From contig CANMLS010000043.1 in assembly GCA_947498785.1 (NCBI GenBank), forward strand, positions 1 through 36,816: a DNA stretch of 36,816 bases, in the 5' to 3' direction. The DNA is from an uncultured Aquimarina sp. (GTDB taxonomy: Bacteria > Bacteroidota > Bacteroidia > Flavobacteriales > Flavobacteriaceae). Below, in pieces: positions 25,828 to 33,180 of this stretch; the first letter of the stretch is position 1, and every line of letters begins with the position of its first letter. The notes beneath the pieces are model-generated. The model did no database searches, had not been told where the DNA came from, and saw only the letters and a program-made list of their open reading frames with translations. The translations under genes were made by a program, and so were the position numbers.

Positions 25828-27456
25828 ATGTGTGAAACAAATCACAATCAAAATATAAAATTAGATAAAGACGGTAACTGTAATACCGACGATCATAAAA
25901 AATGGAACCGACGATCATTTCTACAAGCCTTAGGGCTAGCAGGTGGAGGATCGATGATGTTAGCTAATACACCGCTTTCTGTTTCTAGACCTTCTCCATT
26001 ATCTATAGCACTAAGTCAATCCACAAATGAAAATATTTGTGTTTTTGTACGTCTAAGTGGAGGTAATGATGGGTTTAATACCATAATCCCGGTTTATGAT
26101 TATGATGTATATGCCAATGCAAGACCTTTAATACGAATCCCACCCAGTGAATTTATTACACTTGATGATGATTTTGCAATGCCTAAACCCATGAATAAGC
26201 TTGAAAGCGTATGGGGCGATGGAAAAATGAAAGTAGTTCACGGTGTTGGATATGAAGATTCTTCTTTATCACATTTTAAAGGATCCGATATTTATGCAAA
26301 TACCAATCTACAAGAAGATGATCGTACTGGATTTATGGGTAGATATTTTGGCGAAATTTATCCTGATTACTTTTTTGATCCACCGCCAAGTCCTCCTTCT
26401 ATTCAGATAGGAAGCATTGGAAATTTAATTTTTAAAGGTCCCGAAAGTGATTATTCTTTTGCTATTTCTAATCCAGATAGATTACTCCAAATTATAGAAA
26501 ATGAAACTTTTTATGACTTAGAAGGACTCGATCAGTGTACTTATGGTGATAGATTAAGATTCTTAAGAGAAGCAACGAATACGACCTTCAATTATGCTGA
26601 AGTTATTAGTGCTGCTTATAATAGGTCTACCGATTTTGGTGGATACCTGGATGATAGTTTAGGACGACAATTCAGTATCATCTCTAGATTAATTAAAGGA
26701 AACCTAGGTACCAAAGTATTCTTGATTACTTTAGGTGGATTTGACACTCATAATAATCAACCGCTAAGACACCAGGAGTTATTGAATTCGTTCTCTGAAT
26801 CAGTAAACAATTTTTATGCAGACCTAACCGCTGCTGGTTGGGATGATAAAGTACTTACTATGACCATGTCAGAATTTGGTAGACGATTTAGAGAAAATGG
26901 TTCTCTGGGAACAGATCACGGTACTGCTGCACCAACAATGTTCTTTGGAACTGCTCTAAACGGAAATGGTTTTGTAGGCGAACACCCAGATCTAAACAGC
27001 TTAACTCGTGGTGGAAATGTCACTAACACGATGGACTTTAGACAAGTTTATGCCTCGGTCATGAAAGATTGGTTATGTATCGATGAAGGTATGGTCGGCA
27101 GAGCACTATTGGATACCGATGGGGGACCGTTTGAATCTTTAGATTTAGGATTTAACTGTTCTGGTACAACTTCAAATGTTCCAAATGATGGAGAAAATCT
27201 TACCCATATTGTCACTTACAGTGATAATCAAACGTATATCAACATAGTAAGTCCGATGACTACACATATTGAAGTTTCATTATACAATGTAATTGGTCAG
27301 CGAGTTGCCATATTAAGTAATGATATGCTCATGGAAGGAAGGGATCTCCAAATTGATGTAAAAGATGCCGCAAAAACTAGATTAAGTACAGGGCCATATG
27401 TATATCAAATTCAGACCAATATCGGTAATTTTAGCAGATCGATTGTAATCTCATAA
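25828..27456 (+). CDS. DUF1501 family protein with Tat-like signal and T9SS type A sorting domain (542 aa)
   Basis: The N-terminus has a twin-arginine motif (KWNRRSFLQALGLAGGG, Arg28-Arg29) before a short hydrophobic region. The DUF1501 domain (sulfatase/alkaline-phosphatase-like) shows FVRLSGGNDGFNTIIPVYDY, HGVGYEDSSLSHFKGSDIY, FLITLGGFDTHNNQ, TMSEFGRRFRENGSLGTDHG and NGFVGEHPDL, so metal-binding residues are kept. From about residue 460 the end resembles a T9SS type A sorting domain (HIEVSLYNVIGQRVAIL ... STGPYVYQIQTNIGNFSRSI). The protein is thus expected at the cell surface, possibly after Tat export. It is co-transcribed with the DUF1800 gene. Its substrate is unknown. A strong hairpin follows the stop codon. 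Confidence 0.92.
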   Translation: MCETNHNQNIKLDKDGNCNTDDHKKWNRRSFLQALGLAGGGSMMLANTPLSVSRPSPLSIALSQSTNENICVFVRLSGGNDGFNTIIPVYDYDVYANARPLIRIPPSEFITLDDDFAMPKPMNKLESVWGDGKMKVVHGVGYEDSSLSHFKGSDIYANTNLQEDDRTGFMGRYFGEIYPDYFFDPPPSPPSIQIGSIGNLIFKGPESDYSFAISNPDRLLQIIENETFYDLEGLDQCTYGDRLRFLREATNTTFNYAEVISAAYNRSTDFGGYLDDSLGRQFSIISRLIKGNLGTKVFLITLGGFDTHNNQPLRHQELLNSFSESVNNFYADLTAAGWDDKVLTMTMSEFGRRFRENGSLGTDHGTAAPTMFFGTALNGNGFVGEHPDLNSLTRGGNVTNTMDFRQVYASVMKDWLCIDEGMVGRALLDTDGGPFESLDLGFNCSGTTSNVPNDGENLTHIVTYSDNQTYINIVSPMTTHIEVSLYNVIGQRVAILSNDMLMEGRDLQIDVKDAAKTRLSTGPYVYQIQTNIGNFSRSIVIS

Positions 27457-27468
27457 ATTAACTTAAAC

Positions 27469-27510
27469 GACCACAGTAAGTATCCAAAATAATTGGACGT
27501 TACTGTGGTC
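27469..27510 (+). terminator. Long hairpin after the DUF1501 gene
   Basis: The outer arms GACCACAGTAA (27469-27479) and TTACTGTGGTC (27500-27510) are perfect 11-bp complements. TCCAA and TTGGA form an inner stem. ATATTTTGC follows, a weak T-rich tail. It begins 12 bp after the stop codon, so termination is the likely role. Confidence 0.65.
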
Positions 27511-27531
27511 ATATTTTGCAAGTGTTTTTAT

Positions 27532-27539
27532 TACCTTTG
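27532..27539 (+). promoter_or_regulatory. Candidate -7 element TACCTTTG for metG
   Basis: TACCTTTG fits TAnnTTTG and ends 19 bp before the metG ATG, giving a short leader. The nearest TTTG upstream (27515-27518) is spaced closer than usual. Confidence 0.45.
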
Positions 27540-27558
27540 TGCCTTATTTTTTAGCATT

Positions 27559-29613
27559 ATGAGCACAAAAGGAAGATACACGATTACAGCAGCTTTACCA
27601 TACACCAATGGTCCGATTCACATAGGACATCTTGCAGGTGTCTATGTTCCTGCAGATATTTACTCACGCTACTTAAGAATTACGGGCAAAGATGTTATTT
27701 TTATCTGTGGTAGTGATGAGCATGGTGCTGCAATCCCAATGCGAGCTAAAAAAGAAGGTGTTTCTCCCCAAGTGATTATTGATAAGTATCATGCTATTAT
27801 AAAAAAATCCTTTGAGGACTTCGGTATTTCATTCGATAATTACTCGAGAACCTCTGCTCCTATTCATCATGAAACTGCTTCAGAATTTTTCAAAAAACTA
27901 TATGAAGATGATAAGTTTATAGAAGAAACTTCAGAACAACTCTATGATCCCGAAGCAAACCAATTTCTTGCAGATCGTTTTGTAACAGGTACCTGTCCAA
28001 AATGTGGTAATGAAGAAGCCTATGGAGATCAATGTGAAAACTGTGGTAGTTCTCTTAATGCCACAGATTTAATTAATCCAAAATCTACGATCTCTGGAGC
28101 AGAACCAATAACCAAACAAACAAAACATTGGTTTTTACCCTTAGATCAATACGAAAGTTTTCTAAGAGAATGGGTTTTAGAAGGACATAAAAAAGATTGG
28201 AAAACTAATGTATATGGACAAATCAAATCTTGGGTAGATGATGGACTTCGTCCTCGAGCAGTAACCCGTGATTTAGATTGGGGGATTCCTGTACCAGTAG
28301 AAGGAGCAGAAGGAAAAGTATTATATGTATGGTTTGATGCTCCTATTGGATATATATCCTCTACTAAAGAATGGGCAGAAAGAGAAGGAAAAGACTGGGA
28401 ACCTTATTGGAAAGATTCAAATACCAAATTAGTTCATTTTATTGGAAAAGATAATATTGTGTTTCACTGTATTATTTTTCCGAGTATGCTCAAAGCAGAA
28501 GGGAGTTACATATTACCAGAAAATGTCCCTGCCAATGAGTTTTTAAATCTTGAAGGAAATAAACTATCTACCTCAAAAAACTGGGCAGTATGGTTACATG
28601 AATACCTTGAGGAATTTCCTGATAAGCAAGATGTTTTACGATATGCACTTACAGCCAATGCTCCCGAGACCAAAGACAATGATTTTACCTGGAAAGATTA
28701 TCAGGCTAGAAATAACAACGAACTAGTTGCTATTTTTGGAAATTTCATTAATCGTGTAGTCGTATTAACAAATAAGTACTATGATGGGGTTGTTCCCACC
28801 CCAAGCACATTTTCCGAAATTGACGAACAGACATTAACTGAATTAAAAGCATATCCAGCTGTTATATCAAGCTCTATAGAACGATACCGTTTTAGAGAAG
28901 CCAGTCAGGAATTATTAAATGTAGCCCGGTTAGGAAATAAATATCTGGCAGATGAAGAGCCATGGAAAACCATTAAAACTGATGAAAAACGTACTGAAAC
29001 TGTAATGTATGTGGCACTACAAATTGCTTCTGCACTTGCCACATTATCAGAACCGTTTTTACCATTCACCAGTACCAAATTAAAATCGATTCTTGGTCAT
29101 TCTGGTTTAAAATGGGAGGAAATTGCAATAAAGGATATACTACTTCCTGAAGGTCACCAAATTGGAAAAGGAGAACTTTTATTTTCAAAAATAGAAGACG
29201 CAGAAATACAACACCAATTGGATAAATTAGAAGCTACTAAAAAGGCAAACGCAGCAGAAAACAAGGTCATAGAACCACAGAAAGAAGCAACCACTTTTGA
29301 GGATTTCACCAAATTAGATATTCGGATAGGAACCATCATTGAAGCAGAAAAAATGCCCAAAGCAAAAAAACTTCTTGTTCTTAAAGTAGATACAGGAATT
29401 AACACAAGAACGATAGTTTCTGGAATTGCAGAGTATTTTACTCCAGAAGAAATAATTGGCAAAAAAGTAACTGTACTGGTAAACCTTGCCCCAAGAAAAC
29501 TACGTGGTGTAGAAAGCGAAGGCATGATTCTTATGACAGAAAACCCTGAAGGTAAAATCGTATTTCTAAATCCTGATGAAGACAACGTGAATCCAGGCGC
29601 AATCGTTAGTTAG
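27559..29613 (+). CDS. metG: Methionyl-tRNA synthetase with C-terminal tRNA-binding domain (684 aa)
   Basis: MetG charges tRNA-Met with methionine. The class I signature is PIHIGHLAG (HIGH at residues 21-24). The zinc knuckle is CPKCGNEEAYGDQCENCG (about 146-163). The KMSKS loop appears as KLSTSKN (335-341), a common bacterial variant. The anticodon-binding helical domain follows. Residues from about 580 form the EMAP/Trbp111-like tRNA-binding domain (FTKLDIRIGTIIEAEKM ... RKLRGVESEGMIL), which also dimerises the enzyme. Start at ATG 27559 (MSTKGRYTITAALPYTNGP) matches the family; an in-frame TTG at 27493 lies within the upstream hairpin and is rejected. A run of T follows the stop codon. Confidence 0.97.
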   Translation: MSTKGRYTITAALPYTNGPIHIGHLAGVYVPADIYSRYLRITGKDVIFICGSDEHGAAIPMRAKKEGVSPQVIIDKYHAIIKKSFEDFGISFDNYSRTSAPIHHETASEFFKKLYEDDKFIEETSEQLYDPEANQFLADRFVTGTCPKCGNEEAYGDQCENCGSSLNATDLINPKSTISGAEPITKQTKHWFLPLDQYESFLREWVLEGHKKDWKTNVYGQIKSWVDDGLRPRAVTRDLDWGIPVPVEGAEGKVLYVWFDAPIGYISSTKEWAEREGKDWEPYWKDSNTKLVHFIGKDNIVFHCIIFPSMLKAEGSYILPENVPANEFLNLEGNKLSTSKNWAVWLHEYLEEFPDKQDVLRYALTANAPETKDNDFTWKDYQARNNNELVAIFGNFINRVVVLTNKYYDGVVPTPSTFSEIDEQTLTELKAYPAVISSSIERYRFREASQELLNVARLGNKYLADEEPWKTIKTDEKRTETVMYVALQIASALATLSEPFLPFTSTKLKSILGHSGLKWEEIAIKDILLPEGHQIGKGELLFSKIEDAEIQHQLDKLEATKKANAAENKVIEPQKEATTFEDFTKLDIRIGTIIEAEKMPKAKKLLVLKVDTGINTRTIVSGIAEYFTPEEIIGKKVTVLVNLAPRKLRGVESEGMILMTENPEGKIVFLNPDEDNVNPGAIVS

Positions 29614-29653
29614 TTTTTTTTTACATATACGGTACTTGTAGGTAACAAATGTA

Positions 29654-29676
29654 ACTCTTATGACATTCATAAGAGT
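29654..29676. promoter_or_regulatory. Perfect 10-bp hairpin just upstream of an unknown exported-protein gene
   Basis: ACTCTTATGA (29654-29663) and TCATAAGAGT (29667-29676) are exact complements around a 3-nt loop, 14 bp before the ATG at 29691. No T-run follows, so an operator or leader RNA structure is more likely than a metG terminator. Confidence 0.5.
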
Positions 29677-29690
29677 ATATAACAATTTCT

Positions 29691-31172
29691 ATGAAAAAGC
29701 ATATCACAATTTTATTTTTACTATTCTCTTTCGTTTCTCTTTTTTCTCAGGAAGTAATTTCTGAAAACCTATTACGTTTAAAAGGTGGTCTAAGTGATCG
29801 AAGAGAGTCTATTCCAATTATAAATTCAGTTTCAAAAGAATTATCATTGTTTATTGTAGACCGCAAAACAATGTACCTAAATAAATATGACAAAACGTTT
29901 AATTTACTTGATCAACTAAAATTTGAAAGACCAAAAACCCAAGCAAAAAACATCATTGATGCTGTAGAATCTAATAAAGGTCAATATCTATTTTTAGTAT
30001 CAAATAACTCTAAAAAGAAATTAGAACTTATTACAATTGATTCGCAAACAAAGACAACTGATTTAATAACTACTTCTATTTTATCAAAAAATGAACGTTA
30101 TTTAAAAGCTTTTGCTCATAAGAATCAAATTTTTATATTAACTCTTACTCCAAAAACATCAAAAGTTACTATTCATAAAATAAAAGGAGTCACTGATATA
30201 GAAACTTTAAAATATGATCTTACAAATGATACTTTCTTCGGCAAATATGATAAACCTATAGTATTGTATAAGATTTTCTCTGCATTCAATGGTACAACTA
30301 TAAAATCCAACCTCGAGATTGAACGTATTGAATCTGATATCCCTAATTCTTTAGAAGTTGCCTCAAAAAAAGCCAAACTTTATCTTGAAGAAGATAATAT
30401 CGTCTTATCAATAGATATAAGTAACAGGTATACACAACTTATCACACTTGATCTTAACACTAACAATTCTGATCTTGTTACTATCGAAAAGCCCCAACTG
30501 CAAAGAATAAATAGGAACAATAAGCAATTTGTAAAATCGAACTCTTTTTTATCTAAGAAGTTATTATACCAAATTAGTGGTATTAGAGGTGAAATGAAAT
30601 TCAATGTAACTAATCTACAATCTAAAAAACTAATAAAAGAAATCTCTTTACAAAAAGAAGACTCTATTTCTTTCAAGAACACTCCTATTATTCAGGAAGG
30701 AGGATATTACAATTCACACCGTGAAATGGAAAAAACTCAAAAATTCTTACGAAAAATTGCACTATCCAACATTGCTGTTTCTGTACTACATAAACAAGAT
30801 ACCATACGCGTTACTTTGGGAGGTGTAAAAGAAATTGCTGCAGGTGGTGGTGGATTTGGTATGCCAATGGCTGGGTTTGGAGCAGTCGGAGGAGCAGTAG
30901 CCGGTGTAGGAAATGCATTTGTAACCCCCACTTTTTATGCGTATTCAGGTTATACATATACTAAATCTACTCGTATTGATTGTTTGTTTGATGAAAACAT
31001 GACACATGTTCAAGGAGAAGTAGCTGTAAATGCTTTTGATCATATTAAAGAATTTTCTGATGAAATTTTAAACGAAAAAGCTGAAACTATTTTTAAATTT
31101 AATGGGTATTTTGTGTACGGATATTATGAATCATTATACAACAAATACTTTTTAAGAAAGTTTGAAGACTGA
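29691..31172 (+). CDS. Exported protein of unknown function with a glycine-rich hydrophobic segment (493 aa)
   Basis: A Sec signal peptide is clear (MKKHITILFLLFSFVSLFSQ). Residues of about 25-370 alternate short strands with a propeller-like rhythm (LSLFIVDRKTMYLNKYDKTF, YLFLVSNNSKKKLELITIDS), so a beta-propeller is possible but unproven. Near residues 384-412 is a striking glycine-rich hydrophobic stretch (AAGGGGFGMPMAGFGAVGGA ...), followed by a conserved-looking aromatic C-terminus (YAYSGYTYTKSTRIDCLFD). I know no family with this layout. The histone-deacetylase-like gene starts 19 bp after its stop, so they probably share a transcript, but no functional link is visible. Confidence 0.8.
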   Translation: MKKHITILFLLFSFVSLFSQEVISENLLRLKGGLSDRRESIPIINSVSKELSLFIVDRKTMYLNKYDKTFNLLDQLKFERPKTQAKNIIDAVESNKGQYLFLVSNNSKKKLELITIDSQTKTTDLITTSILSKNERYLKAFAHKNQIFILTLTPKTSKVTIHKIKGVTDIETLKYDLTNDTFFGKYDKPIVLYKIFSAFNGTTIKSNLEIERIESDIPNSLEVASKKAKLYLEEDNIVLSIDISNRYTQLITLDLNTNNSDLVTIEKPQLQRINRNNKQFVKSNSFLSKKLLYQISGIRGEMKFNVTNLQSKKLIKEISLQKEDSISFKNTPIIQEGGYYNSHREMEKTQKFLRKIALSNIAVSVLHKQDTIRVTLGGVKEIAAGGGGFGMPMAGFGAVGGAVAGVGNAFVTPTFYAYSGYTYTKSTRIDCLFDENMTHVQGEVAVNAFDHIKEFSDEILNEKAETIFKFNGYFVYGYYESLYNKYFLRKFED

Positions 31173-31191
31173 TTATCTTATAAAATGCTCA

Positions 31192-32094
31192 ATGCTCAAA
31201 ATAGCGTATCATCCTATTTATATCCACCCTCTCCCAGAGAGTCATCGTTTTCCGATGATTAAATATGAGCTATTACCAGAGCAATTGCTTCATGAAGGAA
31301 CCTGTACCAAGGAAAACTTTTTTAAACCCGAAATCCCTGACTCCAAACACATTTTGGCTGTTCATACTGCGGCTTATTACAACAGTCTTGTTTCATTGTC
31401 CTTGTCGCCCAAAGCCGTTCGTAAAACTGGTTTTCCTTTATCCAAAGCTTTAGTTAATCGCGAAGTAATCATTGCCGATGGCACCATAAAAGCTTCTGAA
31501 CACGCTCTTAAACATGGAATAGCGATGAATATAGCTGGTGGTACTCATCATGCATATACCAATCGAGGAGAAGCATTCTGCTTACTCAACGATCAGGCAA
31601 TAGCATCAAAGTATCTTCTACAGCAAGGTTTAGCAAAAAAAATACTGATTGTAGATCTTGATGTACACCAAGGTAATGGAACAGCTGAAATATTTGATAA
31701 CAACCCTGCAGTATTTACGTTTTCGATGCATGGAGTCAATAATTATCCTTTCAAAAAAGAAAAATCAGACCTGGATATTGATTTACCTGATAAAACCGAT
31801 GATCAAACATATCTTAAGATTTTAAAAGAAAGGTTACCTAAACTTATAAAAGATCAACAACCTGACTTCATCTATTATCTCTCTGGTGTAGATATATTAG
31901 CTACAGATAAGTTAGGAAAGCTGGGGTGTACTATTGATGGCTGTGCAAAACGAGATCGATTTGTATTACAAACCTGCAAAGATCTTAGCATCCCCGTAAT
32001 GTGTTCTATGGGAGGTGGGTATTCTCCAGACATTAAAACCATTATTGAAGCGCATGCTAATACTTTTAGATTAGCTCAAGATATTTTCTTTTAA
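31192..32094 (+). CDS. Histone deacetylase / acetoin-utilisation superfamily zinc deacetylase (300 aa)
   Basis: This family removes acetyl groups from lysine or small amines using zinc. The active site is complete: the His pair in AGGTHHAY (His119, His120), the metal ligands in IVDLDVHQGNGT (Asp157, His159) and in SGVDILATDKLG (Asp234), and the catalytic Tyr277 in MGGGYSPD. Length is typical of bacterial class-II-like members, whose true substrates are mostly unknown. ATG 31192 (MLKIAYHPIYIHPLPE) is the family start; an in-frame TTG at 31162 would overlap the upstream gene. No signal peptide, so cytoplasmic. It lies 19 bp downstream of the unknown exported-protein gene. Confidence 0.94.
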   Translation: MLKIAYHPIYIHPLPESHRFPMIKYELLPEQLLHEGTCTKENFFKPEIPDSKHILAVHTAAYYNSLVSLSLSPKAVRKTGFPLSKALVNREVIIADGTIKASEHALKHGIAMNIAGGTHHAYTNRGEAFCLLNDQAIASKYLLQQGLAKKILIVDLDVHQGNGTAEIFDNNPAVFTFSMHGVNNYPFKKEKSDLDIDLPDKTDDQTYLKILKERLPKLIKDQQPDFIYYLSGVDILATDKLGKLGCTIDGCAKRDRFVLQTCKDLSIPVMCSMGGGYSPDIKTIIEAHANTFRLAQDIFF

Positions 32095-32107
32095 AACATA
32101 TTAGTCA

Positions 32108-32136
32108 TTTGTAAACGGATATTTATCGTATATTCG
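32108..32136 (+). promoter_or_regulatory. Candidate promoter TTTG-N17-TATATTCG for the zinc-ribbon gene
   Basis: TTTG at 32108-32111 and TATATTCG at 32129-32136 are spaced by 17 bp; the -7 differs from TAnnTTTG at one base. It ends 19 bp before the ATG. Confidence 0.4.
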
Positions 32137-32155
32137 ATTCTAAATCTTCTTTTCT

Positions 32156-32506
32156 ATGCAAAAAGAATGTCCCGTTTGTGGTGATAAAATCGTGGGTCGT
32201 GCAGATAAAAAATTCTGTAGTGATTACTGTCGTAATGCTTATAATAATCAATTAAATAAGGATAGTAAAAACTTAGTCCGTAATATTAATAATCTATTAC
32301 GCAAAAATTATCGTATTCTAGGAGAACTTAATCCAAAAGATAAGACAAAAACAACCAAGACAAAACTCATTGCAAAAGGCTTTGATTTTCAACACTTCAC
32401 AAGTATTTATGTTACCAAAACTGGTAATACTTATTATTTTATATATGATCAAGGATATCTTCCGTTAGAAAATGAATTCTATGCTTTAGTAAAACGAAAT
32501 AGCTAA
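32156..32506 (+). CDS. Small zinc-ribbon protein (116 aa)
   Basis: The N-terminus has four cysteines in a treble-clef or zinc-ribbon arrangement: ECPVCGDKI (Cys5, Cys8) and KKFCSDYCRNAYNN (Cys21, Cys25), as in DUF2116-like domains. The FCSDYCRN-x-Y part resembles short zinc fingers attached to many small bacterial proteins. The middle is basic and helical (LRKNYRILGELNPKDKTKTT), and the end is a small beta-rich domain (TSIYVTKTGNTYYFIYDQGY). Function is unknown; nucleic-acid binding is possible. The gene converges on the CBS-pair gene, the stops being 22 bp apart. Confidence 0.82.
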   Translation: MQKECPVCGDKIVGRADKKFCSDYCRNAYNNQLNKDSKNLVRNINNLLRKNYRILGELNPKDKTKTTKTKLIAKGFDFQHFTSIYVTKTGNTYYFIYDQGYLPLENEFYALVKRNS

Positions 32507-32528
32507 CACTATTAAGAGTAAAACAAGT

Positions 32529-32999
32529 TTATTTATCCCACCAGTTTTGACTATTCAGTTTTAGAGCAGCCTTCATAACATCTTTTTGACTAATCTGACC
32601 AACTAGTTTACCATCTTCAAGAATCGGAAAACGTCTTCTCTTTGTTTCTATAAACTTATTCGCAGCATCAAAAATATTAACGTTTCCATCTATGGTTTCT
32701 ACATCTTTAACCATAAACTTCTCTACCGTAGCATCATCAATAGGCATATTATAATAACGACTTTCGTTTAACTGTTTTATACAATCTCCTTCAGAAATTA
32801 TACCCAACAATCGATTACTGTCATCTACTACAGGTCCTCCTGATATTTTATACTTTACCAAAGTCTCAATAACTTCCATTACAGACTGATTAGGACTAAA
32901 TGTAATCAGGTCTCTTGACATATAATCTGAAACTTTTATCAGACTCTCATCTTGTTTCTTTGTTTTGGAACGGGCCCCTTGAAAACTGATTATTCCCAT
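32529..32999 (-). CDS. CBS-pair protein (156 aa)
   Basis: Two CBS modules fill the protein: residues about 22-75 (VSDYMSRDLITFSPNQSVME ... GGPVVDDSNRLLGIISEGD) and about 93-148 (VEKFMVKDVETIDGNVNIFD ... RRFPILEDGKLVGQISQKDV). CBS pairs bind adenosine nucleotides and act as energy or stress sensors, usually by controlling a partner. There is no catalytic domain, so it must work through a partner that is not visible here. The short Lys-rich N-terminus (ARSKTKKQDES) has no signal peptide. It is transcribed divergently from the M28 peptidase gene across 181 bp. Confidence 0.93.
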   Translation of the reverse strand: MGIISFQGARSKTKKQDESLIKVSDYMSRDLITFSPNQSVMEVIETLVKYKISGGPVVDDSNRLLGIISEGDCIKQLNESRYYNMPIDDATVEKFMVKDVETIDGNVNIFDAANKFIETKRRRFPILEDGKLVGQISQKDVMKAALKLNSQNWWDK

Positions 33000-33180
33000 A
33001 ATATCAAATGATTTAATGAATCTTAAATATAATGATTATCAATAACTTATTCAAATTCTATTTTAAGTTTTACGCTCTTAAGCCCCTTAATACTTCAAAA
33101 AGTTAATATATATTTCCATTTAGCATTAGTTTAATAATTATACCTTATTTCTTACCTTTAACCTAAATCAATACATATAC

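Noticed and set aside
27493..27558. Upstream in-frame TTG start for metG (22 extra residues)
   Set aside because: The extra residues are hydrophobic and unlike MetG, and the TTG lies within the upstream hairpin; the ATG at 27559 fits the family.
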